The position numbers and the translations under genes are program-made. Below the pieces are notes generated by a model, which made no database searches, was not told the DNA's origin, and saw only the letters and a program-made list of their open reading frames with translations. This document shows positions 8,663-17,897 of a stretch of DNA of 64,000 nt, piece by piece; the stretch's first letter is position 1, and each line of letters starts with the position of its first letter. Source of the stretch: SHWC01 sp050173345 (lineage in GTDB: Bacteria; Pseudomonadota; Alphaproteobacteria; UBA828); assembly GCA_050173345.1 (NCBI GenBank), contig JBFXKW010000003.1, positions 226,187 to 290,186 on the forward strand, read 5' to 3'.

Positions 8663-10206
8663 GACTTGACCCCGTCACGCTCGAACAGGTCGGGAGATTC
8701 CTGCACCATCGGCGAAGCGCCGTCGAAGACCTGCTCCTGCGCAAGTTCGAGCGCATCGCGGCGCTGCCGCGCCCGGCTGACGGCGTCATCCTCGCCCTCA
8801 TAAAAGTTGCGGAAGAAGGCGTCCTCAAGCGCATCGAACAGCCCGGCGCGCCGCAGCATCGATTTGTGCCGCTTCTCAATGGACAGCAGCTCGCGGGTGA
8901 GCTGGAAATGCAGATCGTCTTCGCCGCACAGCTCGCGCAGCAGACCCATTTCCGCGGCGCCCATGACCAGGTTGTCGTCAAGGCGGCCGCCCGGATAGGG
9001 CTGCCCGGCCGCCGCTTCGTAGACGCCCGGCAGGCTGTCCTCGATCTCGTGCTTCTCGATGACCCAGATGCGGCGGATTTCCTCAAGCTCGTCGAGCGTA
9101 ATAAGCTCGATGTCCCGCACTTCGGGAGGCCCGTTCTCACGGATGTGCCTCTGCGCCGCGAGCACCTTGCGCAGCCAGCCCTCACGGACTTTCTGCTTGT
9201 AGGGGCCGGGAATCGGGCGGTCGTTGAAGAGCTGGACCGCGCCGTTCATGCGGCGGAAATCCCGCAGCGGCCGGTCGGCGTCGGGCGTCTTCGGCGGATC
9301 GAGTTCGTTGCGCAGCTCAAGGAGCGGCAGCATCCACTCCTTTTCTTCGTCGTTCTGGATCATGGCGTGCATCGACTTGTCCTTCTCGACAAGCGTGCAC
9401 ACCCAGCAGCCGAAGCGGCTGTCCCCGCAGCTCGGCGTGCTGGTATCGACGACGAGCGGGCATTCCCCGCCGGCCGTCGCGCCCTGGTACATCGTCAGCA
9501 GGTCCTTGTTGTTGTAGCCCCACGGGTTCGGGACCTGCATCAGGAACATCCAGACGTCGTCGTTGGTCCACGCCTCCAGCGGCGTGTACACAAATGAATT
9601 CGGAAGACTGCCGTTGGGGCTCAGGCGCTCTCGCACCCGCTTGTCCTCGAACCGCTCCATGACCTTGGCGCGGGCCGCGCTCTCGGCCTTGCGGGTGCCC
9701 AGAACGAGGATGGCCTCGCCGTGCTTCTGCACGACGGAGCTGATGAACGCGGTGGACGGATTGATCTTGAGGCGCTCGGTGCACCAGCGGAACTTGGGCC
9801 GCGGCGCGGGATAGCCCCGGCCGATCAAGTTGACCCAGAAGGTGTTGCCCGCCGCGGGTGTCAGGCGGTGCGCGGTCAGCGGCAGCCCCTGAAGCTGCGC
9901 CTCGGCGCTCATCTTCTCAAGCGACTTGGAAACCCAGAGTGCGACGATAGGATTCTCGACAAGCGTGTCGGTGCTGATGACGTAGACGGGCTTGGTGCGC
10001 TGCGCGGCAGGAACCTGTTCCAGCGCGCGCCAGACAAGCTGCAAGGCGGCGGTCGAATCCTTGCCGCCGCTGTAGCCGATCACCCACGGGATGTCGTCGG
10101 CCGTGTAGAGGGAAGCGACCTCTTCCATCGCCGCGGCGATCGCCTTCTTGAAACCGGCCTCGGCGAAGGCCGATACGGGCTTGCTGTTGTTACTTTTCCT
10201 GGCCAT
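8659..10206 (-). CDS. dndC: DNA sulfur modification protein DndC, PAPS reductase-like ATP pyrophosphatase
   Basis: 515 aa from the ATG at 10206, preceded by a G-rich ribosome-binding stretch; longer starts would run deeper into dndB. The PP-loop SGGKDS lies at residues 46-51. Downstream are FRWCTERLKINP and a cysteine-rich stretch (GGECPLVVD, then SCGDSRFGCWVC) that fits the iron-sulfur cluster of the family. DndC activates DNA with ATP and, with sulfur delivered by DndA, takes part in replacing a non-bridging phosphate oxygen. It overlaps the dndB end by 17 bases and dndD by four. Confidence 0.97.
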   Translation of the reverse strand: MARKSNNSKPVSAFAEAGFKKAIAAAMEEVASLYTADDIPWVIGYSGGKDSTAALQLVWRALEQVPAAQRTKPVYVISTDTLVENPIVALWVSKSLEKMSAEAQLQGLPLTAHRLTPAAGNTFWVNLIGRGYPAPRPKFRWCTERLKINPSTAFISSVVQKHGEAILVLGTRKAESAARAKVMERFEDKRVRERLSPNGSLPNSFVYTPLEAWTNDDVWMFLMQVPNPWGYNNKDLLTMYQGATAGGECPLVVDTSTPSCGDSRFGCWVCTLVEKDKSMHAMIQNDEEKEWMLPLLELRNELDPPKTPDADRPLRDFRRMNGAVQLFNDRPIPGPYKQKVREGWLRKVLAAQRHIRENGPPEVRDIELITLDELEEIRRIWVIEKHEIEDSLPGVYEAAAGQPYPGGRLDDNLVMGAAEMGLLRELCGEDDLHFQLTRELLSIEKRHKSMLRRAGLFDALEDAFFRNFYEGEDDAVSRARQRRDALELAQEQVFDGASPMVQESPDLFERDGVKS

Positions 10207-11293
10207 TGTCCCCCCGCCTGAACGCATCCTCGACGCGCTGCTCTTCGGGCGACAAGGCAAGGCCAAGATGATTCTTTATGGCATTCGCCGTCAGAATGAC
10301 ATTCTGGTGGGCCTTTGAAACCTGTCCGCCCAGTAAAGCGCGACCCTCCCACAGATTACTGTTGTCGCGGCGCCAGTCTATATTTTTGATGCCCGAAAGT
10401 TTCTTTTGCCACTGTTTGGGGTAGCGCTCGATCAGCGCATGGCCTGCGCGCGCGAGCGCCTGAAGCACAACGCCGTGGGTGTGGATAAAATCGGCGCGCA
10501 CTTCGCCGGCCGAAAGCTCGCCCCGCCGGACGCGCTCCCACTCCTCGATATTGCCGGCCACCGTCTCCCAGAACGTCAGGGCCAGCTCGGCCGATTCGCG
10601 CGGCTCGGTTTCCTGCATCCCGTTCAACAGCTCGCCCGTGGCATGGTATATGGCGCTCAGCGTGAAAAGACGCCGCGACCGGGCCGCCAGGCTCGTTTTT
10701 TCAAGCTCGACCACATCGCGGAACACGCGCGAGTTCGCGATCAGCGCCTTGGCGAGTCGGGCCGTCTCGTCGCGGTAATCGTAGAGGATGCCGAGCGATT
10801 TGGAAGGGCGAATCGCATAGCGGTTCAGATCGGCGAACATCTGCTGGCAGCGGGCGAGCCCGATATCGAGGAAGAAGACGACGGCGATGCTCTCATCGCC
10901 CAGCTCCGGCTTCTCCCGCAGGGCGCGATCGATCGCGGCGCGGCGGTGCTGGCCGTCATTGATGATGAAGCGGGCGGACATCGGGATGTGCAGCAGGCCG
11001 ATTCGTCCGGCGTCTCCTTCCATCGCGAGCTGCTCGAAACTGACCGCGGCATCGATCGAAACGGTGATCGCCGAGAAGACGTAGTTGTCGGGGTTCTCGG
11101 TAATATAGCGCGATAGCTCCGGCAGTCTGGCCTTGTTAAGCTGACGCTGTGCCCGCAACTCCGGGACTAATTCTTCTTCATCAAAAAGAAAAATCTTCGG
11201 CAAAAGCCGCATAGGACACATGGATACATAGTATTCTCTTTGTGCCTGGATGCCCCTTATTGCCGGGAATACATATTCGAAGCCGTTGCTCAT
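10190..11293 (-). CDS. dndB: DNA sulfur modification regulator DndB
   Basis: 367 aa from the ATG at 11293, the first start after the intergenic region. The DGQHR motif is at residues 113-117 (INDGQHRRAAI), the hallmark of the DndB family. DndB acts as transcriptional repressor of dnd genes in other bacteria and influences modification frequency. It is the first gene of the leftward dndBCDE operon and faces dndA across 71 bases, so it is well placed to control both directions. A second, distant DGQHR protein is encoded at 17890-19137. Confidence 0.95.
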   Translation of the reverse strand: MSNGFEYVFPAIRGIQAQREYYVSMCPMRLLPKIFLFDEEELVPELRAQRQLNKARLPELSRYITENPDNYVFSAITVSIDAAVSFEQLAMEGDAGRIGLLHIPMSARFIINDGQHRRAAIDRALREKPELGDESIAVVFFLDIGLARCQQMFADLNRYAIRPSKSLGILYDYRDETARLAKALIANSRVFRDVVELEKTSLAARSRRLFTLSAIYHATGELLNGMQETEPRESAELALTFWETVAGNIEEWERVRRGELSAGEVRADFIHTHGVVLQALARAGHALIERYPKQWQKKLSGIKNIDWRRDNSNLWEGRALLGGQVSKAHQNVILTANAIKNHLGLALSPEEQRVEDAFRRGDNGQEK

Positions 11294-11364
11294 TTGCCTT
11301 GCTTGGCGCTGTCCGGTTATGCCATACAAACATAGTGAATCACTCCGCGCCGTGTTTGTCAAAC
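11294..11364. promoter_or_regulatory. divergent dndB/dndA promoter region
   Basis: These 71 bases separate the dndBCDE and dndA starts and must hold promoters for both arms. The region is AT-richer than the flanking genes. A TACGTTCGTA palindrome lies a few codons into dndA (about 11372-11383). It resembles the TACG/CGTA half-sites I recall for DndB binding, but with a much shorter spacer, so a DndB operator here is only a guess. Confidence 0.45.
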
Positions 11365-12534
11365 ATGAAACGTACGTTCGTATCCAGAAACATACAGGAA
11401 TCGGGGCCGGTCTATCTCGACTGCAACGCCACGGCGCCGCTGGAGCCGGCCGTGCGGGAGGCGATGGTTCGCTGGTGGTCGGATGAGATCGGCAACGCCG
11501 GCAGCCGCACCCATGAATACGGGCTGCGCGCGAAGCGCGCGGTGCAGGCGGCACGCGAACAGGTGGCGGCGGTAATCGGCGCCAGCGCCGACGACATCGT
11601 GTTCACCAGCGGGGCCACCGAGAGCAACAATCTCGCCATCCTCGGGCTTGCCGCGCACGGCGAGGCGGAAAGTCGCCGGCACATCGTTTCGACGGCCATC
11701 GAGCACAAGGCCGTGCTGGAGCCGCTGGAAGCGCTCGCGGCCAGGGGCTTCGAGGTTACGCTCGTGAGGCCGGAGCCCGGCGGCGCCGTCAGTGCTGAGG
11801 CCGTGAAGGCTGCGCTGCGTCCCGACACCCTGCTCGTGTCGGTCATGCACGTGAACAACGAAACCGGCGCGCGGCAGCCGATCGGCGGGATCGCGTCAGT
11901 CCTCAACGGTCACGATGCCTATTTCCACGTCGATGCCGCGCAGGGCTTCGGCAAGGAGCTGGATGACCTGCGCAGTCCTCGCATCGATCTGATCAGCATC
12001 AGCTCGCACAAGGTCTACAGCCCGGTCGGCGTCGGCGCGCTGGCGGTCAGGCGGCGCGGTTTCAAGAAGCCGCCCCTGACCCCGCTCATCCATGGCGGCG
12101 GGCAGGAACGCGGCCTGCGGCCCGGCACATTGCCGGTGCCGCTGATCGTCGGCCTAGGCCTTGCGGCGGAGCTGGCACAGAAGAACGCGAAGGCGCGGCG
12201 GGAACGATGCGCAGCGATTCGGGCGCAGGCTCTGGCCGCACTCGAGCCGCTCGACATACGTATGCATGTCGATCCGGACATATCCCTGCCCCACGTGCTG
12301 AACTTCTCGGTCGCCGGAATCGACTCGGAGGCGCTGATGGTCGCTCTCAAGGACGTGGCGGCTGTCTCCAACGGCTCGGCGTGCACCTCGCAGAGCTATG
12401 AACCCAGCCACGTACTGACGGCGATGGGCCTCCCCGAGCAGGCGGTCGCGGGCGCGGTGCGCCTCTCTTGGTGCCATATGACGCCGGACGTGGATTGGCA
12501 GGGAATCGCGGCGCGGATCGCTTCGCTGCGGTAG
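11365..12534 (+). CDS. dndA: cysteine desulfurase DndA
   Basis: 389 aa from the ATG at 11365, where homology to class V aminotransferases starts (VYLDCNATAPLEPAV). The PLP lysine is Lys216 in SISSHKVYSP; the catalytic cysteine is Cys340 in SNGSACTSQSYEPSHVL. DndA removes sulfur from cysteine and hands it, as a persulfide, to DndC. Its place divergent to dndB is the classical arrangement. A housekeeping IscS could have the same fold, but the context makes DndA the clear call. It leads the rightward set that includes the helicase and ATPase genes. Confidence 0.95.
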   Translation: MKRTFVSRNIQESGPVYLDCNATAPLEPAVREAMVRWWSDEIGNAGSRTHEYGLRAKRAVQAAREQVAAVIGASADDIVFTSGATESNNLAILGLAAHGEAESRRHIVSTAIEHKAVLEPLEALAARGFEVTLVRPEPGGAVSAEAVKAALRPDTLLVSVMHVNNETGARQPIGGIASVLNGHDAYFHVDAAQGFGKELDDLRSPRIDLISISSHKVYSPVGVGALAVRRRGFKKPPLTPLIHGGGQERGLRPGTLPVPLIVGLGLAAELAQKNAKARRERCAAIRAQALAALEPLDIRMHVDPDISLPHVLNFSVAGIDSEALMVALKDVAAVSNGSACTSQSYEPSHVLTAMGLPEQAVAGAVRLSWCHMTPDVDWQGIAARIASLR

Positions 12535-12734
12535 CCGCATCGGGTTAACAAGAGTGGCGCGGGCCCGTACAAATTTGCGGTTGATCGCCGCGGGCTCGTA
12601 AAGCAAACTTTTCCGTGACAATTTGGGGATTCGGGCGATCGTTTCGAACGGGGCGCGCGGGGGTGCTGTGTATATGAGCAGATTTTCGGCGAATGGGACC
12701 GTCGCCCGCGGACCCTGGGGAAAGTGCAAATTCG

Positions 12735-14621
12735 ATGAACTTGAAGGATATTCAGTACCAGGAGGATTACCGGTCCGGCTACGATAATATCGTCGAGGAT
12801 TTCTTCCGCCCGGCGCTCCGCGCGGCGCAATTGTATTGGCGGGCGGTCGGATACTTTTCCAGTTCTGCGCTTGAGGCGTTCGGCGCCCCGCTCGGTGAAT
12901 TCATCAAGAACGGCGGCCGTATCCGGCTGGTCACATCGGTCGAACTCTCGGAAGCCGACCTCAAGGCGATAGCGAACGGCGCGCCGCGGCAGGATATCTG
13001 CGCCGCACGCATCGAGCAGATCATCGAAACGGAATTCGCGGATGGAGTCGGCGACGGCGTGGCCCGCCTCGCCCGGCTGCTTGAGCTGGGCCGGCTCGAA
13101 ATCCAGATCGCCGTTCCGAAGACCGGGACCGGCATCTATCATGAGAAGATCGGGCTGTTCATCGAAGGCGACGATTTTGTCGCCTTCACAGGGTCTTCCA
13201 ATGAAAGCCGCAACGCGTTCGAGAACAACCGCGAATGCGTGGACGTATACCCGTCATGGGACAGCGTTTCGCGGGCAGCGCGCAAGCGGGAGCACTTCGA
13301 GGCGCTGTGGAACCGCACGGACAAGGGCGTAGAAGTCTACAGCTTTCCCGAAGCGGCGCGGAAGAAGCTGCTGCGCGTGGTTGGCGAGTGGGAAGCCGGC
13401 CGGCGGCAGAGGCAGCAGCAGGACAGCAAGTGGCGCCATCAGGACGAGGCGCTAGCGAAGTTTCTGGCCGCTGAGCGCGGCGTGCTCAACATGGCGACGG
13501 GCACCGGCAAAACCCGCACCGCGATGAATATCCTGCAAGCACTCTTTGACCGCGACGAGATCGATACCGTGATCGTCTGCACAGACGGTAATGACCTGCT
13601 CGATCAGTGGTACGGCGAGCTTCTGGCCGTGCGGAAGACGGTCGGGCGCTCCCTGCGCGTTTTCCGCCAGTACAAGGATGCGAAGGAGCTGCAAAGCTTC
13701 ACGCTGGACCCGAAGAACGCGATGCTCCTCGTGTCGCGCGAACCGGTGGCATCGGCGCTCCGTCAGCTCAGTGCAGACCAGGCGCGACGTACGCTTCTCG
13801 TGCACGACGAGGTGCATGGGCTGGGAAGTCCGGGCAATCGCGCCCGCCTCGCCGGTCTGTCGGACAACGTGCGCTTCCGGCTGGGGCTGAGCGCGACGCC
13901 CGAAAGAGAGTATGACCAGGACGGTAATGCCTTCATTGAAGATCATATCGGCCCGGTCCTGATGACGTTTGGACTCAAGGAGGCGATTGAGCGCGGCATC
14001 CTCGCGCCCTTCAACTACTTCCCGCTGCCGTTCGATCTCACGGATGACGATCGGGAGCGCATCGCCAGCATTTATCGCAAGCGCAAGGCACGCGAAGCCG
14101 CCGGCAATCCGATGTCGGAAACGGAGGTGTGGATCGAGATCGCGCGGGTCCACAAAACGTCGGACGCCAAGCTGCCGGTGTTCGCCGATTTCATCAAGGA
14201 TCACCAGGACTTGCTGAAACGCTGCATCGTGTTTGCCGAGACGATGGAGTACGGCGCATCGGTCCTGGAAATCGTTCACAGGTACAGGGCCGATTTTCAC
14301 ACGTATTTCTCAGGAGAGGATGCCGACACGCTAAAGAAATTCGCACGCGGCGAACTCGAATGCCTCATAACCTGCCATCGCCTGTCAGAAGGTATCGATA
14401 TCAAGTCACTGAATACGGTCATCTTGTTTTCTTCCGAGCGGGCGCGACTTGAAACGATCCAGCGGATCGGCCGGTGCTTGCGCACCAACCCGGACGACCC
14501 GGGCAAGACCGCCAATATCGTCGACTTCATCCGCGAGGGGCGCGAGGGCGATGATCCCAACGCGGATGAAGAGCGCAGGGACTGGCTGACGGCGTTGTCC
14601 CAGGTGCGTCCGGTGGAGTGA
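12735..14621 (+). CDS. PLD-like nuclease / SF2 helicase fusion, candidate PbeA
   Basis: 628 aa from the ATG at 12735. The N-terminal 170 residues form a phospholipase D-type nuclease domain: His136-x-Lys138 in YHEKIGLFIEGDD with GSSN at 153-156. The rest is a superfamily 2 helicase: Walker A ATGTGKT at 254-260, DEVH box at 358-361, SAT at 386-388, and motif VI QRIGRCLR near the C-terminus. It is the first of four tightly packed genes after dndA. I recall a PLD-helicase in the phosphorothioation-linked PbeABCD antiviral module; that name is from memory and not verified. It probably acts on foreign, unmodified DNA. A generic type III-like restriction helicase is the alternative. Confidence 0.85.
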   Translation: MNLKDIQYQEDYRSGYDNIVEDFFRPALRAAQLYWRAVGYFSSSALEAFGAPLGEFIKNGGRIRLVTSVELSEADLKAIANGAPRQDICAARIEQIIETEFADGVGDGVARLARLLELGRLEIQIAVPKTGTGIYHEKIGLFIEGDDFVAFTGSSNESRNAFENNRECVDVYPSWDSVSRAARKREHFEALWNRTDKGVEVYSFPEAARKKLLRVVGEWEAGRRQRQQQDSKWRHQDEALAKFLAAERGVLNMATGTGKTRTAMNILQALFDRDEIDTVIVCTDGNDLLDQWYGELLAVRKTVGRSLRVFRQYKDAKELQSFTLDPKNAMLLVSREPVASALRQLSADQARRTLLVHDEVHGLGSPGNRARLAGLSDNVRFRLGLSATPEREYDQDGNAFIEDHIGPVLMTFGLKEAIERGILAPFNYFPLPFDLTDDDRERIASIYRKRKAREAAGNPMSETEVWIEIARVHKTSDAKLPVFADFIKDHQDLLKRCIVFAETMEYGASVLEIVHRYRADFHTYFSGEDADTLKKFARGELECLITCHRLSEGIDIKSLNTVILFSSERARLETIQRIGRCLRTNPDDPGKTANIVDFIREGREGDDPNADEERRDWLTALSQVRPVE

Positions 14622-14625
14622 TGTG

Positions 14626-14880
14626 ATGGCCGTAGACCCGAAAATCAGGGAAGCAATCGAGGGCGCCGTGGCCGAGGCCGGGCAGCCGCCCGGCCTCGCA
14701 CGCAAGCTGATGAGCTGGTTCGAGGCCATTGCCACGGGCAACGAGGATATCGCAAACAGGCAGTCGGCCTACCGGCATCTGGAACTGCTCTATGAGGAAG
14801 TGCAGACGGGAACGGCGGCGATCGACGAGAAGCTCGATGAGATCGTCGCCGCCGAAACGGATGAAGAGGACGCGCCCTGA
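14626..14880 (+). CDS. small protein of the candidate Pbe module
   Basis: 84 aa, acidic, helical in appearance, no recognised family. A GTG at 14623 is an alternative start. It lies four bases after the helicase stop and its own stop overlaps the next ATG by one base (TGATG). This packing between a helicase and an SMC-like ATPase suggests an obligate small partner of that complex, perhaps the B component of a PbeABCD-like system. Function is inferred only from context. Confidence 0.78.
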   Translation: MAVDPKIREAIEGAVAEAGQPPGLARKLMSWFEAIATGNEDIANRQSAYRHLELLYEEVQTGTAAIDEKLDEIVAAETDEEDAP

Positions 14881-16883
14881 TGCCGACACGGATGCGCATT
14901 CTCGGATGGCAGGCTCAGGGACTCAGGTGCCCGGATCACGAAATCGACTGCTGCAACGGGCGCGACGACCCCGTACCGATCACGCTGATCCAGATGCCCA
15001 ATGGCACAGGCAAGACGACGACGTTGACGCTGCTGCGCGCCGCGCTCTCGGGCGCAGCCGACAATGACGCCTGGGACCGCAGCCAAATCCGTGAACTGAG
15101 GAAGAAGGACTCGGACGAAGCCGAGGGGCTTTTCGAGCTGCGCCTGTCGCTTGGCGGCAAGCGCATCACGATCAGGATGGAGTTTGATTTCGAGACCGGC
15201 CGCGTCGCCTACAAGACAACGTGGGGCTCGGGTCAGGAGGACGGCTTCAACCCGCCGTTCGAGCTGCGCCGTTTCATGAACCCGGACTTCGTCAATTTCT
15301 ATGTCTTCGACGGCGAACTCGCGGAGAATCTTCTGAACCGGCGTCATACCGACGCTGAGACGGCCGTCGAAAGCCTCTTCCAGATTCATTTGCTGGGGCG
15401 GATGGCATCCAAGGTCGGCGAGTACTGGGATGAGCAGACCCGGAATGTGACGGCGAAGGATGAGAGAGGCTACACGCGCCGGAAGAATCGTCTTGATGAC
15501 TGGAATGCGCGGCTGGCGGCGCTTGAAAAAGAGAAGGCCGATCTTGAGAAGCAACTCTCGGAAACGAACGGCCTCCTCCGGCGCCAGCAGGAAAAATACA
15601 ATCGCGAGATCGAGAAGGAAGAAGATCGGGCCAAGAAGATTCACGCCGCCGAGCGCGCCGTAAATGAGCTGAAGGGCCAGGTGAACGAGCGCGCTCATGC
15701 CGTGCTCGACGAAATGAGGGAGCCGCATGCGCTCTCACCGGCCTTTGCGGAAACCATGTTCGCCCTCAAGGCCGGCCTTGACCGCGTGAAGCTGCCGGAG
15801 AGCGCGGCGCGCGAGTTTTTCGAAGAGCTAGCCGACGAGCCGGAATGCGTCTGTGGCCGTGACATCGACGATGATGTTCGGGCGGTCATAAGGGAGCGTG
15901 CGCAGCACTATCTCGGATCGGATGATGTGACGCTGCTGAACGCGATGAAGTCGGCGATCACCGATGCGGTCGGCGCGTCGCGCAGTCAGCCTGCGCAGAC
16001 GCTCTCAGGCTCCGTTACGTCACTGGGCGCCCTGGTCGCGAAATTGCAGACGGCGCAGAACGAACTCGACGAGCTGCGTCATGCCGCCGAGCAGTCCGAT
16101 CCGGACGTCATGAAAGCGAAGGATGAGATTGAGCGGCTTAAGGGCGAGCGCCTGCAAACCGAGAGTGTGCTGCGCCGTTTCGAGGGCAAGGACGCGAAGG
16201 TACGGCTCGACCGCATCAACACTGTCGATCCCGAGCGGATATTCGCCATCGAAACGATCAAGGAGGGAATCCAGGTTCTCGAAGAACAGGTTGCCGAGGT
16301 TACGAACACCCGCACCCTGCGCCGGAAGCGCGACGCGCTCAAGCGGATCATTGAGAGTGCCCATAGCGCGGCGCGGCAGGCCATTACGACGGAAATTCGC
16401 GATGAGGCCAATCAGAGAATCGCGAGCCTGATGCCCTACAACAACGTACGGATCGAGGCGATCAACCGCTGCCTTGAATTGCAGGGTCAGTCGGGCGGGA
16501 GCGTCGGAGAAACCCTGTCCGTGGGATATGCGTTCCTGTCCACGCTCTTTAACCGGGCCGAGCAGCACGAGCTGCCCTTCGTCGTGGACAGCCCTGCGAA
16601 CCCGATTGATTTCGATATCCGGGCCAACATCGGCGAGCTTGTCCCGCGGCTAACGGGACAGTTCATCGCCTTCATGATCTCCTCGGAGCGCGAACGCTTC
16701 CTCGACAGTCTCAGGAAAGCGCGCAACAGCGACATTCTGTACATTACGCTGTTCAGAAAGGGCGCGAGCCACCTGGAAACGAAAGCGTCGGGCAATCCCT
16801 CGTGCGTCACGACCTCCGATGGGTTCCGGGTCACGGACGAGCAGTTTTTCGATGAGTTCCAGCTCGACGCGGAGGAGGCCTGA
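14880..16883 (+). CDS. SMC/DndD-like ATPase of the candidate Pbe module
   Basis: 667 aa. Walker A is PNGTGKTT at residues 40-47, preceded by ILGWQAQGLRCPDHE. A coiled coil runs from about 190 to 270 and again about 390-500. A CVCGRDI motif between the coils recalls a single-sided zinc-hook. The C-terminal ATPase half has a signature-like stretch SGGSVGETLSVGYAFLSTL and Walker B FVVDSP. It resembles DndD in layout but is clearly a different protein. Overlaps of one base on both sides couple it to its neighbours. It probably acts with the PLD-helicase in DNA sensing or replication arrest. Confidence 0.85.
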   Translation: MPTRMRILGWQAQGLRCPDHEIDCCNGRDDPVPITLIQMPNGTGKTTTLTLLRAALSGAADNDAWDRSQIRELRKKDSDEAEGLFELRLSLGGKRITIRMEFDFETGRVAYKTTWGSGQEDGFNPPFELRRFMNPDFVNFYVFDGELAENLLNRRHTDAETAVESLFQIHLLGRMASKVGEYWDEQTRNVTAKDERGYTRRKNRLDDWNARLAALEKEKADLEKQLSETNGLLRRQQEKYNREIEKEEDRAKKIHAAERAVNELKGQVNERAHAVLDEMREPHALSPAFAETMFALKAGLDRVKLPESAAREFFEELADEPECVCGRDIDDDVRAVIRERAQHYLGSDDVTLLNAMKSAITDAVGASRSQPAQTLSGSVTSLGALVAKLQTAQNELDELRHAAEQSDPDVMKAKDEIERLKGERLQTESVLRRFEGKDAKVRLDRINTVDPERIFAIETIKEGIQVLEEQVAEVTNTRTLRRKRDALKRIIESAHSAARQAITTEIRDEANQRIASLMPYNNVRIEAINRCLELQGQSGGSVGETLSVGYAFLSTLFNRAEQHELPFVVDSPANPIDFDIRANIGELVPRLTGQFIAFMISSERERFLDSLRKARNSDILYITLFRKGASHLETKASGNPSCVTTSDGFRVTDEQFFDEFQLDAEEA

Positions 16884-17344
16884 TGGATTTCGCCATAAGA
16901 AAGGAGGCGCGCGACTGGTTCCGGGACGTCCGATCCGATCTGACGATCGACTTTGATGCCTTCTATTTCTGCTTCATGGCCGGGGTCACGGCCATGCGCA
17001 AGAAAGATGTCCTCGCGGCCGAAACGGCGCCGCTCGTCGAGAATTTCCCCGGCCCCTACCGCAACCGCGGGCGCCTCCTCGTGGCCCTGTTCCTGAGCCG
17101 CGAGCTTGAATATCTGGGCGTCGCCATGAACGAGAAGAAGACCGTCCATGCGGCCATTTCGCGGCTCGTCCAGCCCGAAGCGCCGAATTACCTGAGCGAC
17201 GACGGTGTACGGGAGTTCAACAAATTCGCGCACGGCGGCTATGAGGTCCTGCTGGACTGGTTTGATGATCGCCCGCGGTCGCTGGAGACCTTCCTACGGG
17301 CATTTCAGCGGCGAGTCGGGCAAGGATTAGAACCGAGCCAATGA
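16883..17344 (+). CDS. last protein of the candidate Pbe module, unknown function
   Basis: 153 aa, soluble, no motif I recognise; rich in aromatic residues, with AFYFCFMAGVTAMRKKD near residue 26 and a C-terminal FNKFAHGGYEVLLDWFDDRP stretch. The ATG overlaps the ATPase stop by one base (TGATG). It closes the four-gene block after dndA and would be the D component if this is a Pbe-type module. No catalytic site can be named. Confidence 0.75.
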   Translation: MDFAIRKEARDWFRDVRSDLTIDFDAFYFCFMAGVTAMRKKDVLAAETAPLVENFPGPYRNRGRLLVALFLSRELEYLGVAMNEKKTVHAAISRLVQPEAPNYLSDDGVREFNKFAHGGYEVLLDWFDDRPRSLETFLRAFQRRVGQGLEPSQ

Positions 17345-17384
17345 CGGTGGTTTGATTGTGTATGTATAACGACAGAAGTTTCTA

Positions 17385-17897
17385 ATGGTTCACGATCTTG
17401 ATGGTATGGCATTTGTCGATGCCGTGGAAAAATTTAAGGCAAGACGCCGGAGCTTCTACCTTGACCCCGAAAGATGGGACGGCTCACGGGTAGACACCGA
17501 TCTCGACTGGCAGGTGCTCAAGTTTGAGCCTGGCAATCGCGATCACGTTCCGGAGGAAAGGGGCGTTTACGCATTTGTGGTCAAGCGGGAAAATGGCCAT
17601 TTCCCGCCACACGGCTACATCATGTACATCGGGATTACGGGTCATCAAGCCGCCCAACGCACTCTTCGCAAGCGGTTCGGCGACTACTTGCGGGAAAAAA
17701 ACAAAAATAAGAGACCGCGCGTTCATTTTATGCTTAACAGATATGAGAGTGATCTCTATTTCTTTTTTGTTCCGATTGATGAGAACGTCGACCTGGCCAA
17801 ACTTGAAATAGATTTAAACGACGCGATTGTGCCGCCTGTTGGTCGAAAGGATTTTTCAGCAAGCATTAAAGCTTTAAGGGATGCGCTCAATGACTAA
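17385..17897 (+). CDS. GIY-YIG family nuclease-like protein
   Basis: 170 aa. The two halves of the GIY-YIG motif are visible as RGVYAFVV (residues 59-66) and YIMYIGITG (78-86), followed by the family's arginine-bearing helix TLRKRFGDYL. The fold is usually a DNA nuclease. It overlaps the next gene, a DGQHR protein, by a few bases, so the two are an operon. The DNA of this pair looks distinctly more AT-rich than the dnd genes and has other codon preferences, suggesting separate acquisition. A role in restricting incoming DNA is inferred from the neighbourhood. Confidence 0.8.
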   Translation: MVHDLDGMAFVDAVEKFKARRRSFYLDPERWDGSRVDTDLDWQVLKFEPGNRDHVPEERGVYAFVVKRENGHFPPHGYIMYIGITGHQAAQRTLRKRFGDYLREKNKNKRPRVHFMLNRYESDLYFFFVPIDENVDLAKLEIDLNDAIVPPVGRKDFSASIKALRDALND

